The notes beneath the pieces are model-generated. The model was not told where the DNA came from. It did no database searches and saw only the letters and a list, made by a program, of their open reading frames with translations. 64,000 bases of DNA from Nematostella vectensis (taxonomy: Eukaryota > Cnidaria > Anthozoa > Actiniaria > Edwardsiidae), in contig NC_064039.1 of NCBI RefSeq assembly GCF_932526225.1, forward strand, positions 10,682,139-10,746,138, given 5' to 3'. Below, piece after piece: positions 11,720 through 22,100 of this stretch (positions within the stretch are counted from its first letter, which is position 1; each line of letters begins with the position of its first letter). Position numbers and translations under genes: made by a program.

Positions 11720-14244
11720 TTAAGGTCGAAATATAATACCAAGAAGTTCGTTCACACTGTCTACAACAACATCAGAGTCCTTCTCAAGTGACTTTCTGGA
11801 CCCAGCACCTGAAAGAACCCCAACTGTAAGCCCCAGTCCTGCAGATCGGCCCATACCTGTGTCAGCAGTGGTATCTCCGATTACTACAGTTTTTGTGGGG
11901 CACACGTTAAGGTTCCTGCAGATGTTAAGGGCATTATCAGGGGCTGGTTTAGGTTTAGAGATCTCATCATCACCACACACAACCATGTCAACCATTGAGG
12001 TTAGGCCCAGCCGATCCAGTGCTGACATGGTGCCACTTCTCGAGTCTGCAGTGCACACCGCAATCTTCACATTGTTGGATTTGAGGGTGGAGAAAATGTT
12101 GTTTAGGTCACCAAGAGGTTCAAGCATCTCTTCATTCCCAGTGTCAAAATCATTACAGCAGTTTTCCACCAGAACATGAGCTTCCATGCTGTCTAACCCA
12201 CACTTGACCAGAACCTCTTTCACTTTATTCTTGATGTCGGCAATAACAGCATGAGCTAGGAGTGCATCTTCATGGTATTCATTCTTCACTGGGCAGTAGC
12301 CAACAGCTTCGTAGAGCTTATCTGCTAAATCCATCCCAGTCGACCTTTCAATCTCATCAACGTGTGCCTTGAACCAGGGTATCCACACTGAGTTGCAGTT
12401 GATCAGGGTGCCGTCTTTGTCAAATATGACAAGGGAGGTGGGGATGTCCTTGCCCTTAGAGCTGTAACCATCACCGGCGAGGCTGGAGAAGGTAGCAGCA
12501 CCAGCAAACTGTGGCCCACGCCTAGGAACCACTGGCCTATACCAAGGGGTACCACCTAGGACAGTGGCATTCATTAGAACCTAAATATGGGGGCCCTCCC
12601 AGGGATGCGAATTCCCTCTGGTTTGATATCCTTACCAGAAAAAAGTGACCTCAGAGATACTTAACAATTTGAACAAGTTATGCTTCTCACAAAAGGATGT
12701 GGACAAAAATGGAATTTGATTTCCATGTGTTCTTAATTGACAGATAGGAGGAAATTGAACAGTATCTCAAAAACAAAAATCTAATTCTCAATAACCAAAA
12801 AAAGATAACAAGCCCCATTACAAACAGATCAGCCATCATCAGCACAAGAATGCTGATTGTTGTACAACTCTACCTCGTGTTTTTGTGTGCCCTTCAACCC
12901 AGAGATCATGATCTCTGATGGGCTTAAGCAGTAGATCTGTAGATGTCTCTGAAACATCAGGTTTGTTGAACAGCAAACCATAATTGTGCCCATTGACAAT
13001 CACCCTGCAGATGGACTACATTTAGCACATCATAATCATCACATATGATGTTAAAATCTAAATTCTTAATTTTTTTGAGTCACCTAACTTCAAATTAAGA
13101 TGTCTTTAACATTTTACAGTGCCTATTTTACAGTGCCCATTTTACAAATCTCATTCTGCTGATTTTACATTGGAATCTGATAACGAGATCATAAATTTTA
13201 TAATGACTTCCAGTAAAAAGCTTCTAAATGAGACATTGCACAAATATATAATACTATAATGAACAATATATATTCAGCAGCTACAAAACATGCCACGATG
13301 AACGTACATACCAGGTTTACCTAAAAGAATGTCAAACAAAGCAGTCCTGTGAGATTTTATCTTCACAGAAAACAAGAATATTATAGTATTTATTGAAGAT
13401 AGTGCATAATAAAGCTTCGCTGTTGAAATTAGCTGAGTGGTCAGTTGAAAGGATATAAAGTAAATCAATCACATGAAATCACAGAAACAATGTAAGTTTT
13501 GTTAAACAAAGATAAAATATATCTCCCACCTTTCCTCTGGTATTAATAATAACAACTTAAGTTCACTTTGCATTTTATAAACATGGAAGTGTAGAGTAAG
13601 TGAGTAACAGCATGCATAATATTGATCAATTTCATGTTTTCTCACCCTTTTCTTTGAGGTCCCACAATAACTATCTCCCCCTTTCCATTATAGCCAAATC
13701 CAAGGTTACTATCATACACAGCAGCTGCTCTCAAACCTGCCAATGAAAAAAATATTAGAATTAAAAAATAAATAAAATGTATATTATAATAATCTCCAAG
13801 GTTAGTCCCTCAACGTTCTTTTTACCTTTGTTTTCGTAAAATTATGTTATTATATCTCATAACATTAGACTTGTTGAAATAATTTATATGCATATGGATA
13901 AATGTTTGTGAGGCCTGAAGGACGAGCTATGACCTCTTTTGAATTTACATGGTTGAAAATTAGTCACGTGAATCCAAAGCCCTTGAAACCATGTTGGCCT
14001 AGCTCCCGCCACTGACTTCTATGAACTTTTCAAATGAAATTGTAACGATACAGTGCTAAAATTAAAAAGGTTAATGATTCTGTCGCCTTTGGTCAATTTT
14101 GAACTTTTAGTCACACAACAAATCATAAAAGCTTAGAGTGCTATGTATACCTGAAAAGTCAGCTTGGGTGTTAATCCCTCGTAAAAGCTTCAACTTGCTT
14201 GCACTACCGGCGAACAACCTTCTTGTAGATATATTCACAGCCAT
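11720..14244 (-). CDS. HAD-superfamily phosphatase-like protein, four exons
   Basis: My model has exons 14244-14151, 13736-13646, 13004-12874 and 12555-11720. All splice sites are GT-AG, the phases (1, 2, 1) match, and the total is an exact 384 codons including the stop. The product is about 383 aa. The last exon carries HAD motif I (FDKDGTLI), a Thr motif II region (KIAVCTADS), a motif III lysine region (KPKPAPDNA) and motif IV (VVIGDTTADTGMGRSAG), so a phosphoglycolate-phosphatase-type fold is expected. The N-terminus (MAVNISTRRLFAGSASKLK) is basic and Ser-rich, consistent with mitochondrial import (inference). Residues 30-100 (GFGYNGKGEIVIVGPQRKG region) belong to no domain I recognise. 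An ATG at 12574 would give a 284-aa single-exon protein, but the phase-matched acceptor at 12556-12557 fits better. Confidence 0.8.
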
Positions 14245-15058
14245 TCTGAGGTTCTGTTGACAAATAATATGTCGGGCACTGGAAATAAAAGCCTAAGTTC
14301 ATAGCAAATAAATTTATTGATCGAAGTGCGTCAATACCAACGTCAAGATATTGATAAACAAAATCCCACACAGGAAGAGTGAGGCGAACAAATGCTTAAA
14401 ACGCAAATACGATCGAATAAATTTCAACGAATATTTTGTAAACAAACCGCGAAATGGGTTCTGCAAAACACCATAATATGCCGTAAAACCTAAAAATACA
14501 GCCGAATTAAAAGCATAATAACTTTAATGTTATTAAACGAAAAGACGCTGTAAAACCATATAGGGGTTCTCAAAGCAGGATTTAGATTCCGTCAAAAAAT
14601 TTCGGCGAGAAAAGGAACCGAAATACCCAGGCTTTGGCGGTAAAACCCCAAGAAGGTGAAAGAATGACCGTGGACTGACTTTTGAGCCAAAAATATATAA
14701 AAGAGAGTATCTATGAAGAAGGAACTATCACCAACAAAGGATTGACATTAAACTCGGGAATAATTTGTTGTTGATAAATATGATCCGTTGCTACAGTCGA
14801 AGTTAGTCTTGAAGCGCGTCTTGAAGTTTCGCTTATCAACGGAGTTACAAGAGCGTTCTAGACAGGCAAAATATCACACAAAAAATACAACAAACATACC
14901 TTGAGGCTGACCTGAGCAATCACAAAGGTATCTTGGAGATTCTGCGATATATACTAAAAACAAATTCTATCCTTTGCTGTTTTGGTGGTTGGATAACTCG
15001 TTTGAGAGGTCAGCCATTAAAAAAATGTCGAACGATCCCTCCACCCAGGTTTTATACC

Positions 15059-15116
15059 ATGCAATCACGTGGCGTGACGTCAAACGTATGCAATCACGTG
15101 ACGTGACGTCAAACGT
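15059..15116. repeat. 29-bp tandem duplication with E-box and CRE cores
   Basis: Two 29-bp copies, each containing CACGTG or CACGTGG and the palindrome TGACGTCA (cAMP-response-element core), differing at one or two bases. A paired E-box/CRE arrangement is typical of a promoter or enhancer. It lies about 0.8 kb upstream of the minus-strand HAD gene start; any link to that gene is inference. Confidence 0.8.
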
Positions 15117-16166
15117 GGACTTTGAACCCAATAACAAGGGAGCACGATCTACTCATGCAGTCGTTTGACAAAAGGTTGTCATCAACCGGCTTTGCGACTA
15201 CGCGACAAGCCCGCATGTAAGCATGGGTAAAAAAACACTGAAGCGCTTAGCTTTACAAAGGCCCCTATTGTATACTCTCCGGAGAGCCGGTTAAGCAGGC
15301 TAGTATACTATGGTCCCCAAGCCGCTGTAGCAGGTTGACCAACCGGTTTAGATGCCAATCCACCCACAGGGTTTGGAAAGAGTTTGATTTTTCAAGCCAT
15401 GCCGAAAATGTGCGAGGGGAGCCCGATATATCTTGTATCTTGTCTTCTCCAGTCGATAATCCGTGACCAGTTGGCCAATCTGAAATCAATCGGGATACGT
15501 ATCGCCGATATTTCCAACCCAGGACACTGACATTCTAGTCAAGGGAAAAGAGAGGATCGTGCTCGGTGGTCCGAGTTATTGTTTGGTAATGAAGCGAGCT
15601 GGCGAAACGGCAAAATATATCTGAACGCGTAAGATTTCCCACAGTGATTTGTCTCCAAAAAAGATTGATCGATGACAACTTTAGACATGTTTTTTAACTT
15701 TTTTAAAATCCCCAAGGGACCCAGGCGCCGTGACGGCTTTTTTGCCAAGTTTTCAATTTTCAGTTCCAGTCTCGAATTACATGCCTAAACCGGTTTTGCG
15801 GTTATGACGTCAGTCACACAACCCGATGTTATTTTCATACCCGAGTCAAGTGATTAAAAGTTTTTCCGAATAGCACATGCATAATATGTCCCACACTAAC
15901 TTCTGTCATATCTGCAACAACACTTCTTTAGGCAAGTTTAAGTTAACTGGCTCTAAGACGAAGAAGGAGCGATACGTAGAACCAGACCTGTCAACTCTTC
16001 CTGATAAACCACAGGTAGCCCAGGCAATGGTTTTACAGCTTGTTCCTAGATCGAATCGGCTGTTCATTTGTTTTTGTCAAATGTATGTCTAATAATTATT
16101 GAGTTCCCCGCTGCTTCCTGCTGACATTTACGAGCTTCTGTATTTGGATTTGATCACATTCACGGT

Positions 16167-16447
16167 GCAGGCCCGTACCCAGGGGGTGTGCGAACACCCC
16201 CCCCCCCCCCCCTACAACGACCGAAGGCCACTTTCGGTTGTCAATAGACATACTATTTGTAGATATCTCCCGTGGAGATAACGCAAAAGCATAAAAAATC
16301 TCTTTTTGTTCTTTCGGGGGTGGCCAGATTTTTATCAAGAACTAAACCCCCCCCACCCCCCCCCCCCCACCCCCAAGGTCCACTTTTTCGGATTCCGCAC
16401 CCCCCCCCCCCCCCCTCCCCCAAGAAAAATCCTCTGTACGGGCCTGC
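16167..16447. mobile_element. Foldback element with poly-C arms
   Basis: GCAGGCCCGTAC at 16167 is answered by its reverse complement GTACGGGCCTGC ending at 16447. Between them are several poly-C runs (16197-16211, 16348-16370, 16400-16420). A related GC-rich tract (GCGCGTACACAGGGAGGGGG on the minus strand) lies near 40070-40110, so this is probably a dispersed non-autonomous family. No coding capacity. Confidence 0.6.
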
Positions 16448-17747
16448 GGTGTGGGCACATCTTCGGAGCACAGTTCCAGGTCGGTCGTTTGACGACACGG
16501 TGCATTTTTGCGAAAAAAAAATCGTTTATGAGCGAAGTTGGTGTCGTCGTGAGCGTGTCGAGGCGCTCCGTGTGCTTCCTTCTCATATAATATGTAGAGT
16601 GAGGTAGGGCTGACCAAATGTTACGAAACTTTACGGAGGTAATTAAAATTATCACTTCTAACCGCTCCGTAAAATTCGTGTGTTTTGCTTTCTCACGTAC
16701 AGAAACCCAAAAACCACTAAGTGTGAGCTTGGCAATATGAAGAAAACGTTGTCGTTTTGGGGGCCTGGTACCGAGGAAACTTAGTTTCTTTTCAGGGACC
16801 TTCTCAACTAACTAAAGATGGTCACAGTAACTGTTTTTCTCTTCTGGTTACAAGTCATAAATTTTACGAAGCCCCTGGGGTACGCTCACCTTAAAAATTA
16901 CAAGAATCATGCAGATTTTCCAAATAAGGAATATATTAGTTGCCTTATATGGGAGTGACCGCGTTTGGCAAAAACGACAATTTTTGGCTCAATTTGCTTG
17001 ATGTGTAGTCTCCTGCGCAGCCGTCCTTAGTGTCAGTCTCGAATCCCTCCCAACGATTGCAATCCTTTCGTAGTTCGAGCATTAAACGAACCCCTTTCGG
17101 GTGTAGCATCTCCGTATAGTCAGCATGATAGAGTTCCCCCCCCCCCCCCCACCCCACCCCCGTCCTCCTGGTGTCCAATGGCTGAAGAATAACAAACCCA
17201 AGTGCAGTGGAGTTTTAGTCTCAGTCAGGATTACGTAGCGTAGCAAGCATTTCTTGACATTAAGCAAGTCTCACACAGTAGAAGCCAAACTACTATGCCG
17301 TTTGTTTTTAAGCTGGGAGGGAGGGAAGGGACGTTCAATAGAGGGGGTGTTTATTAGAAAGGGGCGTTCATTTCAAACTTGTAAGTTTAGTGGGGGCGTC
17401 CATTAGATCGGGGGCGTAGCAAAAAAAAATTAGCATAACCCAGCGTAAGTTTTGCCGTGAAGAAATAAGTTTTGCCGCCCTAGAGCATGAATGACTTGAT
17501 AGCCGATAGGCTGAATGGGCTTAGGATTTATATGCCTTGAAACCGAAGGTTAGAGGTATAATAGGTGGGGGGAGTATTCATGTATAAACTTGATGGAATA
17601 GGGTCCAACAGAGCTCAAAATGTCAGACACCCAAAAAGGATGGAAATTTGCCACCCCAAAAATTCACAAGCCTGATGATAAAATGTTTAATTCCAAAGAA
17701 ATACAGTGGACATAAAAAATAGTTATTTACAGCATATGTATAATGCA

Positions 17748-17865
17748 AAATGTCTAGAAAACAAATAATTTTCATGAGCTTATCATTCTTTTTGTTAGAA
17801 AATTTTTAATAAATGTCTAGAAAACAAATAATTTTCATGAGCTTATCATTCTTTTTGTTAGAAAG
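17748..17865. repeat. 63-bp spaced direct duplication
   Basis: A segment of about 55 bp containing AAATGTCTAGAAAACAAATA and ATTTTCATGAGCTTATCATT occurs at 17748-17802 and again at 17811-17865, essentially identical. It is a recent local duplication of no evident function. Confidence 0.85.
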
Positions 17866-18451
17866 TTTTCAGTCAGTCAGTAAATGGGAGAATAGTTAAA
17901 ATCATACAATTCATACAATCAAGCACCATGCAAAAAAGTGATATGTGAAATAATCATAGCTCCCCTCATTTCAAAATCCCATCGCACCTTTTGAATGCAC
18001 AGTATGCTGTGTCTTATGTTTTAGTGCGAATTAAAAAAAACAGTAGTATAATACTCTGGGGATTAAAGACCATGTTCTTGATTCATACTCGGATCCTTAC
18101 TAGAAGTAGAAACACTTCCCTCGCTGTTATTACATGTTATTACTAGAAAACCTATTTTCAACAAGGGGTCCATAGTCCGGCAGGGCCGTAGCAGAGGCTG
18201 GGGTGCAAATCTCCATTAACGTTGAAATCTCAGACCATTTGTCCACCAAGCAGTGTTCTTCAAGCAAGCAGTGTCTTTGTAAATATAAAGGGGGTCCCCC
18301 TATATTTCTTGACAGTGCTACAGACCTGGAGGGTCAGTTTGTAACCATACTGTCAAAAAGTGTAATAGTCAATAACACATAGCTTGAACAAATAAAACAA
18401 ATATAAAATGAAATAATAATACTGATGAAAATAGTGATGAAAATAATGATG

Positions 18452-18452
18452 C

Positions 18453-18516
<64 letters not shown>
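18452..18516. repeat. AAT trinucleotide microsatellite
   Basis: About 21 copies of AAT, followed after about 150 bp by the larger hexanucleotide array. Confidence 0.95.
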
Positions 18517-18669
18517 TTATTTTCAATAATAATAATGGATCAAATCGATTGTTTTACCTTTTTTGTGAATTTGCATTGAATACGGCTCATGGATAATACG
18601 TTTGAACTTAGCCATAGTTATTATTATTTGTATTATAATAAATAAATCATTATTATTCTTATTATTCAT

Positions 18670-18700
<31 letters not shown>

Positions 18701-18953
18701 CATTATCATTATCATTATCATTATCATTATCATTATCATTATCATTATCATTATCATTATCATTATCATTATCATTATCATTATCATTATCATTATCATT
18801 ATCATTATCATTATCATTATCATTATCATTATCATTATCATTATCATTATCATTATCATTATCATTATCATTATCATTATCATTATCATTATCATTATCA
18901 TTATCATTATCATTATCATTAGTAGTAGTAGTAGTAGCAGCAGCAGCAGCAGC
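18670..18953. repeat. TTATCA hexanucleotide microsatellite with AGT/AGC tail
   Basis: About 42 uninterrupted TTATCA units (18670-18921), followed directly by AGT and AGC triplets up to 18953. The purity over 250 bp implies recent expansion. His/Tyr, Met/Ile and Asp/Asn dipeptide open frames across it are artefacts. Confidence 0.95.
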
Positions 18954-19128
18954 GTCTGGGAGAAACGACAATTTGTGGCTAAATTTTCTTGATATGTATA
19001 ATTATATCAGAATTATAATTATCATTATTATTATTATTAGCATTAGAATTATTATTGTGATCATTATCATATCATTATTATTATCATCATCAGCAGCAAC
19101 AGCAGCCTGCAGACGGTTCGTCATCAGG

Positions 19129-22100
19129 TTATTGGCCTATTGAGCAGCCGTAGAGCTCCAGCCTGAATGAACAGTAGACGGAACACGACTTAGCAACAAT
19201 CCTGAAGTAACGGCCCACCACAGGGGGACTGAATGTTGTAGTGATGGTCCCAAAATTGTCCCTGTTACCGGGAAAAACCTAGGATAAAAAAAGATTAATT
19301 AGACTTTCGGGAGACTGTCGCTGCCAAGGGATTGGTGTGTAAAACATGCCATACAGAAATGTACTTTTAGGTACATTTAGGTGTGGATGCAAAATGATAA
19401 AATAAAAACATTTTTTTATAGCTTTGTTGATAAGCAAAGGATGAATTCCCCGAAAGAATGCAAGATTTGAAAGAATAGCGACAAATCATAATTATGACGT
19501 CAATGCTGGAAGAGGCCTATATAGAGGACCAGAAAGATTGTAGCAATACCAGGAAAATTAAGAACAGCTATGAGCTGAAATGTCCTACCAAACTAAATGG
19601 TGCGCATTTTGCTTTAAGACTGCCTTTGAGGGTAAGAATTTGTCAGTGGAGTCTTTGCCTCCCCCTCCCCCGCCTTTTTCGGGTCAAACTCCCATTTCAG
19701 CCAAAAGCTGAAACCCGTACTTACACATCTGCACAGTATATGCGAGATAGGGACTACGCCGTCTTTATCTTATCCTATTGGCGTCTCCGCAAATACGCCA
19801 TGGTGTACCTCTAGAATGTTGTTGGGAAGATCTACTCATTGAAAAAAAATACCCAGGATTTTTCTGGTAGATTGCGTTGCATTTCATACAAAAGATATGT
19901 ATCTAGTTTATACAAGACAAATAGCATTGCGCGCGAAACACACCAGTTTCGTTACAAAATCTTTACCTCCGTTGGTTAATAGTTCACACACCTTTGGGAC
20001 GCCTGGTGCCTCTTCCACAAAACTCCATGTGGCATTATTGTTTGATGTGGAAATCTGGAAGGTCATGGTCATTGAACCGCCGTTATGACCGTACGCTTGC
20101 ATTGCGAATGACGTGAAAATCATAGGCCTTAGCAGGTCGATCATGATCCATCCACCGTCCATGTCAGTGTCGCTAAGCAACGCACCTGGAGGCCAGGATG
20201 CGAGGCCCAGACGTGCACGATGCGCACCGAATTGTGGGTTGTCATCTCTAACAGATGACTGTGAGAGTTGCACGTCTTTGATGCGACCATCTTTTAGTCC
20301 CAAGGCTTGGGATGCAACACAGCCACCTGCACCGGAAGTCAAGAACATTATAAGTTTGAGAAGATACGAGTGATCGATAGAAAGGCAGAAAAGTTTGAGC
20401 ATATACGAATGATCGATTGAAAGGTAGAAAATTGTACTACAGGATAATATCACTTAGTAAATAACACCTCAGGAATTCCCAGACCTCTACTGGCATTTTT
20501 TCCCTTTAAACGCGGCATTCAAGCTCCCCACCCGGCATTATCTGTTTATGATAACGAAATGTCTGCGATATCAAAGTGTTGGTGAGTAGTAGGATTTTGG
20601 CGCAGCTGGCGCAAAGTTTTCATCATCCCAAATTTCATTCCAAAAATGGCGCAAAAGTCTCCACACACCTCCGCCAAGCCTCGCGACCTGCGCATGCGCG
20701 AGTTTGCCAGAGATCTCTTGCACGACCAAGCCCACCTGTCAATCACTTTGTCACGTGATAGCCAAGCCCACCTGTCAATCATTTTGTAAAAAACCTGTCA
20801 ATCACTTTGTCACGTGATAGCCAAGCCCACCTGTCAATCATTTTGTAAAAAACCTGTCAATCACTTTGTCACGTGATAGCCACGCCCACCTGTCAATCAT
20901 TTTGTAAAAAACCTGTCAATCACTTTGTCACGTGATAGCCAAGCCCACCTGTCAATCATTTTGTCAAAAACCTGTCAATCACTTTGTCACGTGACGGCCA
21001 AGCCCACCTGTCAATCATTTTATCGAAAACCTGTCAATCACTTTGTCACGTGACGGCCAAGCCCACCTGTCAATCACTTTGTCACGTGTCGCACCTAGGG
21101 GGAGCTCGAGGGGGCTATTCTGGTCTAAAGACGTACGGGGTCCTAGATAAAATGACATTAAAGACGGAGGTGAAGATTAAAAACGATGCGGCTACAGCCG
21201 GCGGTTGTTCGGTGCTGGAGGTGAATGTGAGTAACACTGCGGATGCGGAGCCTGAACACTGCTGTTGTGACGCTGATTACTATGAAGACTCAGAATACGG
21301 GAGCTTCGACCCCGTTGGGTTTGTGGCCGGAGCGGCTACAATTGTCCTTGGTGTTCTAGCAATGTTAGTCTCCATGCCACGGTGTGGCGAAAAAAGATGG
21401 GTAAGATACCAGTCCACGGATGTGGTGCGGAGGCTTTAGACCGCACCGCCCCCACGCGGACCCCTTCGGAAGTCTTAGCAACCACACACATCACACCCAG
21501 AGGGAGCTCGGGGGGATAGCCAGGCTGTGCGAGGAGTGGACGCGCACGGTGGAGGTCTGAGCGGGAGCCGGAGGTGGTGGGGCTGTCCTTAAATCTTTGA
21601 GAATTGATTTAAAGACGTGGGCGTACTGGTTGTAGAAAATGTTTCACTTGTTGGGTTTCTTAATGAGGAAGCCTGAGGAAGATCGTGGCGGGATCTGTGG
21701 AGTTTGCGGGTCGGCGTGCGACCCAGGCCAGGCTCTGGATGAGATTAGGGGCCTTGGAGAGGGTGGTCTGTCGGGGTTGGATGTTAGCAGGCTCAGGTAT
21801 TTAGCCTATAATATAGGGCTCAAAAACTTTGGCAAACAAGGCAGGGCCAAACTCGTAGAGCGTATAACAGAGAGCTTAGACAGGTCCAGGGATGCGTACG
21901 TATTGACCTCATTGGGGGAGGTCAGGTCATGCGTCAGGGATATCGTGAACGACTGGAGGACTCGTGATTTTAATTGGTGTCTCCACTGCGCGGCCATTCT
22001 CCATAGATCTGACGTCATCATGTCGTGTTTAAGGTTGGGGGCCACCAATCTAAAATGGATATCATGGCTGGCGACCCGGTCGGACACGCCAGGCGATGCG

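Larger units (their letters stand above)
14245..19128. other. Non-coding, repeat-rich region
   Basis: About 4.9 kb without a supportable gene. It contains the promoter side of the HAD gene, a 29-bp CRE/E-box duplication, a poly-C foldback element, a C/A-rich tract near 17140, a 63-bp direct duplication, an AAT microsatellite and a long hexanucleotide microsatellite, each listed separately. Open frames across the poly-C and microsatellite tracts are composition artefacts. Confidence 0.6.

Noticed and set aside
12556..12574. ATG at 12574 as the start of the HAD gene
   Set aside because: It lies just before a splice acceptor that joins three upstream exons in perfect phase; possible as an alternative start only.
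16253..16655. Pro-rich and Gly-rich frames
   Set aside because: Readings of poly-C and poly-G tracts of a foldback element; both strands are open for the same reason.
18602..18971. Tyr-His, Met-Ile and Asp-Asn repeat frames
   Set aside because: Readings of the TTATCA microsatellite.
20984..21151. 56-codon N-terminal extension of the left-arm membrane protein
   Set aside because: It only translates inverted-repeat subrepeats; the ATG at 21152 is correctly spaced from the promoter box.
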